Positions 49,944 to 58,245 of a DNA stretch of 64,000 nucleotides are shown piece after piece (position 1 is the stretch's first letter; each line of letters begins with the position of its first letter). A model generated the notes under the pieces. It was not told the origin of the DNA. It did no database searches and saw nothing but the letters and a program-made list of their open reading frames with translations. The translations under genes were made by a program, and so were the position numbers. Origin of the DNA: Pseudolysinimonas_A sp947085045 (GTDB lineage: Bacteria > Actinomycetota > Actinomycetes > Actinomycetales > Microbacteriaceae); assembly GCA_947085045.1 (NCBI GenBank), contig CAMTUU010000008.1, positions 1-64,000 on the forward strand. The letters are read 5' to 3'.

Positions 49944-50933
49944 ATGGACACTCGCATTCTCGGCCGCACCGGCCGCCCCGTCTCGGCCATCGGCCTCGGC
50001 ACCTGGCAGCTCGGCGCCGACTGGGGTTCCGTCGACGACCGGCAGGCGCGCGAGGTGCTCGACGCCTCGTACGCGGCGGGAGTGACGATGTACGACACGG
50101 CTGACGTCTACGGCGACGGGCGCAGCGAGCAGCGCATCGCCGCCTGGCTCGACGACTCCGGTCTGCGCGGGAAGGTGGTCGTCGCGACCAAGATGGGCCG
50201 CCGGCTCGAGCAGACGATCGAGAACTACTCGGCCGCTCATTTCCGCGAGTGGACCGACCGGTCGCGCGCCAACCTCGGCGTCGACACGCTCGACCTCGTC
50301 CAGCTGCACTGCCCGCCCGACGCGGTCTTCGCCTCCGACGCGGTCTTCGACTCCCTCGACGCCCTCGTCGCCGACGGCACGATCGCGGCCTACGGCGTGA
50401 GCGTCGAGACGGTCGAGCAGGCGCTCGCCGCGCTCCGGCGCCCGGGGGTGGCGACGGTGCAGATCATCCTCAACGCCTTCCGGCTGAAGCCGCTCGACGC
50501 CGTGCTGCCCGCGGCGGAGGAGGCCGGGGTGGGCATCATCGCGCGGGTGCCGCTCGCCTCGGGCCTGCTCTCGGGTCGCTACGACCACGACACGGCGTTC
50601 GCCGCCGACGACCACCGCACCTTCAACCGCAACGGCGACGCCTTCGACGTCGGCGAGACCTTCTCGGGAGTCGACTACGACGAGGGCGTCGACGCGGCCC
50701 GGGAGTTCTCGGCCCTCGCCCGCGCGCACGACCTGGAGCCGGCGACGGCGGCCCTCGCCTGGCTCGCCCAGCTGCCCGGCGTCAGCACCGCCATCCCCGG
50801 GGCGCGCAACGTCGCGCAGGCGGAGGGCAACGCGGCCGCGGGGTCGGTGCCCGCACTCGGGGCGGAGTTCACCGCCGCCGTGCGCGAGCTGTACGACCGC
50901 CGATTCCGCGCCGCGATCCACGACCGCTGGTAG
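49944..50933 (+). CDS. Aldo/keto reductase
   Basis: A 329-residue NADPH-dependent TIM-barrel oxidoreductase with the catalytic tetrad D51, Y56 (YDTADVYGDG), K83 (VATKMG) and H122 (LVQLHCPP). The C-terminal STAIPGARNVAQAEGN binds the NADPH phosphate. The physiological substrate is not evident. The mRNA should be leaderless. Confidence 0.93.
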   Translation: MDTRILGRTGRPVSAIGLGTWQLGADWGSVDDRQAREVLDASYAAGVTMYDTADVYGDGRSEQRIAAWLDDSGLRGKVVVATKMGRRLEQTIENYSAAHFREWTDRSRANLGVDTLDLVQLHCPPDAVFASDAVFDSLDALVADGTIAAYGVSVETVEQALAALRRPGVATVQIILNAFRLKPLDAVLPAAEEAGVGIIARVPLASGLLSGRYDHDTAFAADDHRTFNRNGDAFDVGETFSGVDYDEGVDAAREFSALARAHDLEPATAALAWLAQLPGVSTAIPGARNVAQAEGNAAAGSVPALGAEFTAAVRELYDRRFRAAIHDRW

Positions 50934-50940
50934 GCGCGGG

Positions 50941-51465
50941 TCAGCGCCGCGAGCGCTGCACCCAGTGGAAGAGGATGCCGGTGATCAGGAAGCCCGCACC
51001 GACGACCAACACGAGCAGCACCGCGATCGCCGCGATGGACTCGGCCGGCAGCAGCAGGTAGATCGCCGCGGCGATCGTCGTCACGATGAACGCGATCGCG
51101 GACCGGTCGGTGATCTCCTTGCCGGTGTAGAGCACGATCGAGCCGATCACCCCGCCGAGCGCGGCCGCGATCGCCGCGATGAGCGGCAGCGGTGCCGGCA
51201 GCGGCAGCCCCGCGAGGCCGAGGGCGATGAGCAGCCAGCCGACGGCCGCGACGACGAGCGCGATCCGGGCGATCACGTTCGCGACCGAAGCGATCGCCAC
51301 GATCAGGAAACCGACGCCGATGGCGAGGTAGGCGATGACGGTGAGCCACGAGCCGAAGACGCCGACTCCGGCGAATCCGAGGAGGAGGGCGATCAGGATG
51401 AGCGCTCCGCCGGCGATGAAGGCGAAGCCGGCGGTGGACCGGCGGGAGCGGGAGATGGCAGCCAT
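50941..51465 (-). CDS. Small integral membrane protein
   Basis: A 174-residue protein with about five to six tightly spaced hydrophobic helices and a basic N-terminus (SRSRRS); it ends WVQRSRR. No motif is recognised and small multi-pass proteins like this are common in the family. I chose ATG 51465 with AAGGAG 8 nt upstream. It converges on the aldo/keto reductase with 7 nt between stops. Confidence 0.75.
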   Translation of the reverse strand: MAAISRSRRSTAGFAFIAGGALILIALLLGFAGVGVFGSWLTVIAYLAIGVGFLIVAIASVANVIARIALVVAAVGWLLIALGLAGLPLPAPLPLIAAIAAALGGVIGSIVLYTGKEITDRSAIAFIVTTIAAAIYLLLPAESIAAIAVLLVLVVGAGFLITGILFHWVQRSRR

Positions 51466-51569
51466 ACGGGGACTCCTTCGTTGAGGTGGCCCCAGACTAG
51501 GGACCGGTGACACCCCGGTGTCGGTCTTGACTTTCCCGGGCGTCGTTCCGGCCTGGCAGACTCGGACGG

Positions 51570-52124
51570 GTGACCTCTCCCGACCGCTACGTCGTCGCGA
51601 CCGACGGCGCCTGCAAGGGCAACCCCGGTCCGGCCGGCTGGTCGTGGGTCGGCGAAGACGGGCACTGGGCCGCCGGGGCGATCCCGCAGGGCACCAACAA
51701 CATCGGCGAGCTGCTCGGGCTGTTGCACGCCATCCGCGACAACGCCGACGTGCGCGAGCTCGTCGTGCAGCCCGACTCGATGTACGCGATCAACACCTAC
51801 GCCTCGTGGATGGACGCCCACAAGCGCCGCGGCTGGCTGACGAGCGCGAAGAAGCCCGTCGCGAACCAGGAGATCCTCGAGCAGCTGATCGCCGCGCGCG
51901 ATGCCCGTCGCGCCGCCGGGCTGCCGGATGTCGTGCTCGAACACGTGAAGGGCCACAGCGGGCATCGGCTCAACAGCTGGGCGGATGAACGCGCGGTGCG
52001 GGCCTCGCAGCACGCCGCCGGCGGAGACGCCTCGATGTGGTCGTCGCGGCACGGGTCACCCGCGCTCGACGTCTCGGTCGACCCGCCGAGGGGCTCGGGC
52101 GACCGCCCGGGGCCACGCCGCTAG
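51570..52124 (+). CDS. rnhA: Ribonuclease HI
   Basis: Degrades the RNA strand of RNA-DNA hybrids. The 184-residue protein has the DEDD set: D12 in VATDGACKGNPG, E47 in NNIGELLG, D69 in QPDSMY and D139 in SWADERA, with the flexible H129 in VKGHSGH. A Pro/Gly-rich tail of about 30 residues follows the domain. A CAGACT box 7 nt upstream of GTG 51570 may give a leaderless mRNA. Its stop overlaps the convergent pcrA stop in CTAG. Confidence 0.94.
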   Translation: MTSPDRYVVATDGACKGNPGPAGWSWVGEDGHWAAGAIPQGTNNIGELLGLLHAIRDNADVRELVVQPDSMYAINTYASWMDAHKRRGWLTSAKKPVANQEILEQLIAARDARRAAGLPDVVLEHVKGHSGHRLNSWADERAVRASQHAAGGDASMWSSRHGSPALDVSVDPPRGSGDRPGPRR

Positions 52125-54505
52125 AGCTTCTCGATCGGCGCGATCTTGATGAGCAGCCGCTTCTTGCCCGCGGTCTCGAACTGCACCTCGGCGATGCTCT
52201 TCGTGCCGACCCCGGTGACCGCCACGACCCGGCCGTCGCCGAAGTCGGTGTGCCGGATGCGGTCGCCCGCCTCGAGGGTCAGGTCGCCGTTGTCGCGCAC
52301 CTTGCCGGTGATCTCCGACGCCCACTCCCGCTTCACGCGGGGCGGGGCCGGCGGCAGCGCCTCGGTGGAGTACGAGAAGCCTCGGCCCCCGCCGCCGGCG
52401 TAACCGCGCGCGTTGAGCGCCCGCGGACGCGACCCGCCGCGCGACGTCGCGTCGCCGGGCGACTGCCGCCAGTCGATGAGACCCGGCGGGATCTCCTGCA
52501 GGTAGCGGCTCGGCATCGCGACGCTCGTGTCGCCGAACGACGAGCGCTGCATCGACAGCGACAGGAACAGCCGCTTCTTCGCGCGGGTGATGCCGACGTA
52601 GAACAGCCGGCGCTCCTCGGCGAGGCCGCCGGGCTCTCCTGACGACATCCGGTGCGGCAGCAGGTCTTCCTCGACGCCGGTGAGGAACACGGCGTCGTAT
52701 TCCAGCCCCTTCGCGGTGTGCAGCGTCATCAGCGACACCGTGCCCGACTCGTCCTCGATCTCGTCGGCGGCCGCCACGAGGGCGACCTCGGTGAGGAACT
52801 CCAGGAGGCCGGCATCCGGATTGTTCTTGGTGTACTCCTTCGTCACGCTCACGAGCTCTTCGACGTTCTCGACCCGCGCCTCGTCCTGCGGGTCCCGGGT
52901 GGCGCGCAGCGCGTCGAGGAAGCCAGTGCCGTTCAGCAGCGCGAGCAGGAGGTCGGCGGGCTTGCCGCCCGCGGCGTGCATCGCCTCGACCTCGTCGAAC
53001 AGTTCCGCGAGGTCGAGGATCGCCTTCGTCACCTTCGGGCCGAACCCGAGCTGCCCGGCGTCGGCGAGGGCGTCGCGCAGCGGCACCCCGACCTTGTCGG
53101 CGTGCGCTTGCAGCGACGCCTCGGTCGCCGGTCCGATGCCGCGCTTGGGGGTGTTGAGAATGCGGCGGAGAGCCAAGTCGTCGGCCGGATTCGCAACCTG
53201 GATGAGGTACGCCATCGCATCCTTGATCTCGGCGCGCTCGTAGAACTTCGTGCCGCCGATGATCGTGTACGGCAGCCCCGAGCGGATGAACACGTCTTCC
53301 AGCGGCCGGGTCTGCGAGTTCGTGCGGTAGAACACCGCGATCTCGCGGTACGCCGTGCCGGCGGTGTGCAGCGCCGAGATCTCGTCGGCCACGAACTGCG
53401 CCTCGTCGTGCCCCGAATACCCGGTGTAGCCGATGATCGGATGCCCCGAGCCGATGGTCGTGAACAGGTTCTTCTCGAGCCGGTCGAAGTTGTTCGAGAT
53501 GACCGCGTTGGCGGCGTCCAGGATGTTCTGCGTCGAGCGGTAGTTCTGCTCGAGCAGCACCGTCGTGGTGTTCGGGTAGTCGCGCTCGAACTCGACGATG
53601 TTGCGGATGTCGGCGCCGCGGAACGCGTAGATCGACTGGTCGGAGTCGCCGACGACGGTGAGCGACGCCGCGGGCAGCCCGCCCGACGCGTCGACCTGCA
53701 TCCGGGTGTCCTCCGGCACGTGCCGGGGCTTGATCGGCCGGGTCAGCTCGCGGATGAGGGCGTACTGCGCGTGGTTGGTGTCCTGGTACTCGTCGACGAG
53801 CACGTGCCGGAACCGCCGTTGGTAGAGGGCCGCCACCTCGGGGAACGCCCGGAACAGGTGCACGGTCTCGGCGATCAGGTCGTCGAAGTCGAGCGCGTTC
53901 GCGCGGCGCAGGCCCGCCGTGTAGCGGCGGTAGATCTCGAGGAACGCGACCTCGGCCGGGTCGTCGGTGTTGACGTTCCGCGCGTAGGTCTCGACGTCGA
54001 TCAGCTCGTTCTTCTGCTTCGAGATCTTGCCCGCGACGATCCCCGGCGTCAGGTTGAGGGTGTCGGCATCCAGCTCTTTGACGATGCGCTTGATCAGCGC
54101 GCGGCTGTCGGCCGAGTCGTAGATCGTGAAGCCCGCCTTGAGTCCCATGACCTCGGCCTGGCGCCGCAGGATGCGCACGCACGCGCTGTGGAAGGTGGAG
54201 ATCCACATGCCATCGGTGGCACGTCCCACGAGGTGCTGCACGCGTTCGCGCATCTCGTTGGCGGCCTTGTTGGTGAAGGTGATCGCGAGGATGTGCAGCG
54301 GGCTCGCCTCGCCGCTCGCGAGGAGCCCGGCGATGCGGCGGGTCAGCACGCTCGTCTTGCCCGACCCGGCTCCCGCGACGATCAGCAGCGACGGGCCTCG
54401 GTAGAGCACCGCCTCGCGCTGCCTCGGGTTGAGCCCCTCGAGCAGCCGGTCGTCGACCGTCGGAGCGCCGTCCAGGGCGATGCTCGGGAAATCGGACGCG
54501 CTCAT
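52121..54505 (-). CDS. pcrA: ATP-dependent DNA helicase PcrA/UvrD
   Basis: Superfamily 1A 3'-5' helicase for repair and replication (794 residues). Q-motif LNPRQREAV, Walker A AGAGSGKT near residue 45, motif II DEYQDTNHAQ, motif III GDSDQSIYAFRGA, and motif VI IGITRAKKRLF-like sequence are all present. The C-terminal tail is a Tudor-like domain (GDRIRHTDFGDGRV), which binds RNA polymerase in PcrA. The order pcrA-sucC matches uvrD1-sucC in M. tuberculosis. Confidence 0.96.
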   Translation of the reverse strand: MSASDFPSIALDGAPTVDDRLLEGLNPRQREAVLYRGPSLLIVAGAGSGKTSVLTRRIAGLLASGEASPLHILAITFTNKAANEMRERVQHLVGRATDGMWISTFHSACVRILRRQAEVMGLKAGFTIYDSADSRALIKRIVKELDADTLNLTPGIVAGKISKQKNELIDVETYARNVNTDDPAEVAFLEIYRRYTAGLRRANALDFDDLIAETVHLFRAFPEVAALYQRRFRHVLVDEYQDTNHAQYALIRELTRPIKPRHVPEDTRMQVDASGGLPAASLTVVGDSDQSIYAFRGADIRNIVEFERDYPNTTTVLLEQNYRSTQNILDAANAVISNNFDRLEKNLFTTIGSGHPIIGYTGYSGHDEAQFVADEISALHTAGTAYREIAVFYRTNSQTRPLEDVFIRSGLPYTIIGGTKFYERAEIKDAMAYLIQVANPADDLALRRILNTPKRGIGPATEASLQAHADKVGVPLRDALADAGQLGFGPKVTKAILDLAELFDEVEAMHAAGGKPADLLLALLNGTGFLDALRATRDPQDEARVENVEELVSVTKEYTKNNPDAGLLEFLTEVALVAAADEIEDESGTVSLMTLHTAKGLEYDAVFLTGVEEDLLPHRMSSGEPGGLAEERRLFYVGITRAKKRLFLSLSMQRSSFGDTSVAMPSRYLQEIPPGLIDWRQSPGDATSRGGSRPRALNARGYAGGGGRGFSYSTEALPPAPPRVKREWASEITGKVRDNGDLTLEAGDRIRHTDFGDGRVVAVTGVGTKSIAEVQFETAGKKRLLIKIAPIEKL

Positions 54506-54517
54506 GGTGCCTCGATT

Positions 54518-55513
54518 CTACGAGCGACCGGTGGCCTCGGCGCGGGCCGCGACCCCGAGGTCGGGGTGGTCGACGAAGATCCCGTCGACTCCTGTGTCGA
54601 GCACCGCCCGGAACTCGCCGCGCCAGTCACCCCAGTGCTGCGGGTCGGCGCCGGCACGGTGGGCTTTCGCGAGGAACCGGTTCTCGGGGCGCAGGGTCCA
54701 GGTGAACACCTCGAGTCCCACGGCGTGCGCGCGGGAGACCAGATCCCGGCCGCTCGATCGGAGCAGGAGCGACTTCTCGACGCTCACGCCGTCGACGTCC
54801 TTCGCGAGACGGGCGAGCCCGGCATCGGTCAGCTGCGCCGAGTAGGGCAGCGCCTTCGCGCCGAACCGCGCGACCTGGTCGGGGGCCGAACCGCGCGCCT
54901 CGAGGAGGTAGACGAACCTGCCGTTCACCCCGCGGTCGCGGATCTGCCCGAGCACCGTCTGCTCGAAGCACTCCACGATCGTCCGCGCGCCGTCATCCCA
55001 CGGCCTGAGCGCGTCGGCGACGAGCCCGTCGAGCGGCAGCCCGATCGAGGCGAAATACGTCGGATGCTTCACCTCCGCCACGATCGAGATCGCGCGTCCG
55101 GTGCGCTCGGCTCCGGCATCGAGGATGTCGAGCAGATCCTGCAACCGCAGGATGCCCTCGGTGTTGTCGAACGTCGCCGACGCCTGCCGCACCTCCGGCA
55201 GCCGCTCGACGGCCCGGAGGGTGCGCAGCTCGTCCCAGGTGAAGTCCTCGGTGAACCACCCGGTGAGGCTCGCCCCGTCGACGGTCTTCGTCGCGCGGCG
55301 GTCGGCGAACTCCGGCCGCGAGGCGATGTCGGTCGTGCCCGAGATCTCGTTCTCGTGCCGCAGTACGAGCACCCCGTCGCGGGTCGCGACGATGTCGGGT
55401 TCGATCGCATCGACCCCGAGGGTGATCGCCAGCTCGTACGCCGAGCGCGTGTGCTCGGGCCGATATCCGCTCGCACCGCGATGCCCGATGACGAGGGGGA
55501 GCGGAGCGGGCAC
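54518..55513 (-). CDS. Glycerophosphodiester phosphodiesterase
   Basis: Hydrolyses glycerophosphodiesters to glycerol-3-phosphate and an alcohol. The 331-residue TIM barrel has IGHRGASGYRPEHT with the catalytic His pair, the metal ligands in AIEPDIVATRDG, and KHPTYF and KSLLLRSS later. No signal peptide is seen with GTG 55513, which lies 6 nt after TATCGT, suggesting a leaderless cytosolic enzyme. GTG 55537 is an alternative start. It lies 12 nt after the pcrA start on the same strand. Confidence 0.9.
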   Translation of the reverse strand: MPAPLPLVIGHRGASGYRPEHTRSAYELAITLGVDAIEPDIVATRDGVLVLRHENEISGTTDIASRPEFADRRATKTVDGASLTGWFTEDFTWDELRTLRAVERLPEVRQASATFDNTEGILRLQDLLDILDAGAERTGRAISIVAEVKHPTYFASIGLPLDGLVADALRPWDDGARTIVECFEQTVLGQIRDRGVNGRFVYLLEARGSAPDQVARFGAKALPYSAQLTDAGLARLAKDVDGVSVEKSLLLRSSGRDLVSRAHAVGLEVFTWTLRPENRFLAKAHRAGADPQHWGDWRGEFRAVLDTGVDGIFVDHPDLGVAARAEATGRS

Positions 55514-55519
55514 GGGTTC

Positions 55520-55529
55520 ACGATAATCT
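55520..55529. promoter_or_regulatory. Overlapping divergent -10 boxes between GDPD and DUF4190 genes
   Basis: Minus-strand TATCGT (55525-55520, 6 nt from GTG 55513) and plus-strand TAATCT (55524-55529, 8 nt from ATG 55538) share two bases. Only 24 nt separate the two start codons. Confidence 0.55.
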
Positions 55530-55537
55530 GAGGCCAC

Positions 55538-55882
55538 ATGTCCACGTGCGCGAACTGCGGCCGGGAGCTGCAGCCCGCCTGGAAGTACTGCATCACCTGC
55601 GGCACGCGCACCGGCGTGCCCCTCGCGGGCGTGGTTCCGTCGGCGCTCAGCACCGACCCCGAGGTGCCGCCGCGACGGGTCAACGTGCTCGCCGTGCTCG
55701 CCCTCATCCTGGGTTGTCTGCTGAGCCCGCTCGCGGCGCTGTTCGGCCATGTCGCGGTCGCGCAGATCAAGGTGAGCGGCGAGCGAGGGCTCGTGCCCGC
55801 CTGGATCGCCGTGGCGCTCGGCTACCTCTGGCTCGTCGCCCTCGCCGTGCTCGTGATCGCATTCATCACCACGAATGCCTGA
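55538..55882 (+). CDS. Zinc-ribbon and DUF4190 membrane protein
   Basis: A 114-residue protein. The N-terminal zinc ribbon has C4-x2-C7 and a second CxxC in YCITCG (C18, C21). A short linker leads to two hydrophobic helices with the DUF4190 look (LAVLALILGCLLSPLAALFGHVA and the C-terminal helix). Function unknown; members often sit in envelope contexts. It overlaps the next gene by 8 nt. Confidence 0.85.
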   Translation: MSTCANCGRELQPAWKYCITCGTRTGVPLAGVVPSALSTDPEVPPRRVNVLAVLALILGCLLSPLAALFGHVAVAQIKVSGERGLVPAWIAVALGYLWLVALAVLVIAFITTNA

Positions 55883-56432
55883 GGTTCCCGCCGCGTTCCG
55901 CTGGCGCGAGCCGACCTCGCGGATCCCGCTGCGCTGGGGCGGCTACCGCACGCGGATGCTGGGCGGGCTGCTGCTCGTCGTCGGCGGCGGCGCGGCGATC
56001 GCCGGAGGCGGTGCGACCAGCCCGTTCGCGGCCGCGCTGCTCTACCTCGGATCGGTCGCCCACGTCATCGGCTGGTCGGTGCTGCCGTCCGCCGGCTGGC
56101 GTCGGGTCTGGGCACTGATCCCCTCCACGCTGTCGATGTGGCTGCTGCTCGTCGGGCCGGCCTGGCTCTGGGTGCTCGTGCTGCCCTACACCGGCTGGCT
56201 GCTGGTGCGGCATCGCCCGCTCGCGAGCTACCCGACGGTGCTGTTCGTGCTCGCCGCCGCCGTCTTCACTGCGCGCGTGCTGCCGCCCTCGTATTCGTCG
56301 ATGCTGCTCGGCGTCGGCATCATGGCCGCCTTCCTCGTCCTCTCCGCCCTGGCCGCCCGCGCCGTCCACGTCGCGCAGGACCGCGTGCGCCGTGGGCGAA
56401 AACGCAGCCTTTCTCAGGTTCGACCTCTCTAA
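55875..56432 (+). CDS. Uncharacterised multi-pass membrane protein
   Basis: A 185-residue protein with about five hydrophobic helices and a basic tail (VRRGRKRSLSQ). No family recognised. It overlaps the zinc-ribbon gene by 8 nt, so it is probably co-translated with it. Confidence 0.78.
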   Translation: MPEVPAAFRWREPTSRIPLRWGGYRTRMLGGLLLVVGGGAAIAGGGATSPFAAALLYLGSVAHVIGWSVLPSAGWRRVWALIPSTLSMWLLLVGPAWLWVLVLPYTGWLLVRHRPLASYPTVLFVLAAAVFTARVLPPSYSSMLLGVGIMAAFLVLSALAARAVHVAQDRVRRGRKRSLSQVRPL

Positions 56433-56435
56433 ACT
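56430..56435 (+). promoter_or_regulatory. Leaderless -10 box (TAAACT)
   Basis: TAAACT overlaps the stop of the preceding gene and lies 6 nt before ATG 56442. Confidence 0.55.
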
Positions 56436-56441
56436 GGCCGC

Positions 56442-57269
56442 ATGGCCAATCCTGCTTTCAGCAACTCGCCCGCCTTCTCGGCGAAGGCGGCTCAGAAGCT
56501 CGCCGCGCGCGAGAACGCCGTCCCCGCCGTCCCGACGCCGGGACAGCTCCAGGACCAGTTCGCCCTCCCGGACGCGACTCCGGATCAGATGGAGCGGATG
56601 ACCTACCAGGACACCATCTTCAAGATCCTCGCGGGCTTCGCCGTGTTGCTCGTCGGCGCGGCGATCGGCTGGATCTTCCCGGTCCTCGCGATCGTCGGCG
56701 CCATCGCCGGCCTGGGGCTCGCGCTGGTGAACATCTTCAAGAAGAAGCCGTCGCCGCCGCTCATCCTCGCGTACGCGGTCGCCGAGGGTCTGCTCGTCGG
56801 TGGCGTCTCGGCGATTTTCGCCCAGCTGTACAGCGGCATCGTGCCGATGGCGCTGCTCGGCACGCTCGGCGTGGTCGGCGTCACCCTCGCCCTCTTCGCC
56901 AACGGCAAGGTGCGGGTCTCGAAGCGTGCGACCCAGGTGTTCCTCGTCGCCATCGTCGGCTACGCGGCCTTCTCGCTCGTGAACCTCGTGCTGATGGCGA
57001 CCGGAGTGCTGAGCGGCTTCAGCGGCACCGGCGGCCTTCGCAGCATCGAGATCCTGCCCGGCGTCCCGCTGGGCATCCCGCTCGGCATCCTCGTCGTCCT
57101 GCTCGCCGCGTACTCGCTGGTGATGGACTTCGACCAGATCAAGCGCGGCGTCGAGACCGGACAGCCCCGCATCTACGGCTGGACCGCCGCCTTCGGCATC
57201 ATCGTCACCGTCGTCTGGCTCTACCTCGAGATCCTGCGACTGCTGTCGTACTTCCTGCCGCGCAACTAG
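56442..57269 (+). CDS. Bax1-I/YccA family membrane protein
   Basis: A 275-residue protein: a soluble N-terminus of about 60 residues, then seven hydrophobic helices with the family pattern AYAVAEGLLVGGVSAIF and MDFDQIKRGVETGQPRIYG near the C-terminus, where conserved Asp residues are thought to gate ion leak in BsYetJ-like proteins. The role is inferred from the family. The mRNA should be leaderless. Confidence 0.9.
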   Translation: MANPAFSNSPAFSAKAAQKLAARENAVPAVPTPGQLQDQFALPDATPDQMERMTYQDTIFKILAGFAVLLVGAAIGWIFPVLAIVGAIAGLGLALVNIFKKKPSPPLILAYAVAEGLLVGGVSAIFAQLYSGIVPMALLGTLGVVGVTLALFANGKVRVSKRATQVFLVAIVGYAAFSLVNLVLMATGVLSGFSGTGGLRSIEILPGVPLGIPLGILVVLLAAYSLVMDFDQIKRGVETGQPRIYGWTAAFGIIVTVVWLYLEILRLLSYFLPRN

Positions 57270-57296
57270 CGCACGGCGCGTCCTAGAGGGATCTGT

Positions 57297-57334
57297 GACC
57301 TGAGGGATCTCCGCACGCGGGGGTCCCTCAGGTC
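57297..57334. terminator. Bidirectional terminator after the Bax1-I gene
   Basis: GACCTGAGGGA (57297-57307) pairs perfectly with TCCCTCAGGTC (57324-57334), 16-nt loop, followed by GTTCGGGGGTCTT. It lies between convergent genes. Confidence 0.7.
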
Positions 57335-57381
57335 GTTCGGGGGTCTTCCGCCGCCGCGCGCCCACCCTTCTCTGCGTGGGA

Positions 57382-58245
57382 TCAGGCCGCGGCGACGGCA
57401 TCCCGGATGATCGCGTACGCGTCGCGCGCGAGTTCCACGCCGTCGGTGAAGGGCGTGCGCCAGATGGCGAGCACACCGTTCGCGATCGGGCTCAGGATGC
57501 TCGCGCTGAACGCCTCGACCCCGATCGGGCCGCGATAGCCCGCCGTCCAGGCGACCCGCACGACCTCGGCGACGTCGACGACCCCGGTGCCGAGCGGCCC
57601 ACGACCGGACTGCCCGAGCTCGAGATAGCCGAGCGCGGGCACGGCCTCCCGCACCGCGGCGGCCATGTCAGCCTCCTCGACCGCCATGTGGAACGTGTCG
57701 AGGTGCAGGAAGAGGTTGGCTGAGCCCGACAGCTGCCGGTAGGCGAGCGCCTGCGCCGCGGTGTTCACCATCGGCGTCTCGTAGCGGTTGAGCACCTCGA
57801 AGGTGACCCTCACGCCCTCGCGCGCCGCGGCATCCGCTACCGAACCCACGAGCGACGCCGACCGCTCGACGACCGAACGCTCCGGGGCGTCCGGCGCGCG
57901 GCCGAACAATCCGTACGGCACGCCGTTCAGCTGGTCGCCGCCGACATCGGCCGTGAACTGCACCATGCGGCGCAGGGCGTCGGCACCGTGGGCACGGATG
58001 CCCGCGTCCTCCGAGCTGACGTCGGCGTCGGGCGACTGGCCCGCGATCGGCACGGGCACGAGCCCCCGGTCGGCGAACCGACGCCCGAGCTCCACGGCAT
58101 CCGTCGCGTCCGGGTCCACCGGAGGAAGCACCACCCGGGTGTAGCCGAGCGCGGCGAGCTCGTCGAGGGCCGCCTCGAACCCGGGGTCGTCGATTCCCGC
58201 GACGAGCGCGTTCAGGTGGCACGCGATATCCAGGCGGTCCGCCAT
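57382..58245 (-). CDS. Sugar-phosphate isomerase/epimerase family protein (D-tagatose 3-epimerase-like)
   Basis: A 287-residue TIM barrel of the AP-endonuclease-2-like superfamily. FEVLNRYETPMVNTA holds the first metal-binding Glu, LHLDTFHMAVEE the Asp and His, and GVEAFSAS the last Glu, the set used by ketose 3-epimerases. It probably epimerises a free ketose or ketose phosphate in the pathway of this operon. Its ATG overlaps the dehydrogenase stop by 1 nt. Confidence 0.85.
   Translation of the reverse strand: MADRLDIACHLNALVAGIDDPGFEAALDELAALGYTRVVLPPVDPDATDAVELGRRFADRGLVPVPIAGQSPDADVSSEDAGIRAHGADALRRMVQFTADVGGDQLNGVPYGLFGRAPDAPERSVVERSASLVGSVADAAAREGVRVTFEVLNRYETPMVNTAAQALAYRQLSGSANLFLHLDTFHMAVEEADMAAAVREAVPALGYLELGQSGRGPLGTGVVDVAEVVRVAWTAGYRGPIGVEAFSASILSPIANGVLAIWRTPFTDGVELARDAYAIIRDAVAAA

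Noticed and set aside
52652..55531. 959-residue open frame on the plus strand opposite pcrA and GDPD
   Set aside because: Antisense shadow of high-GC coding sequence; composition is Arg/Val/Asp-rich and no motif is seen.
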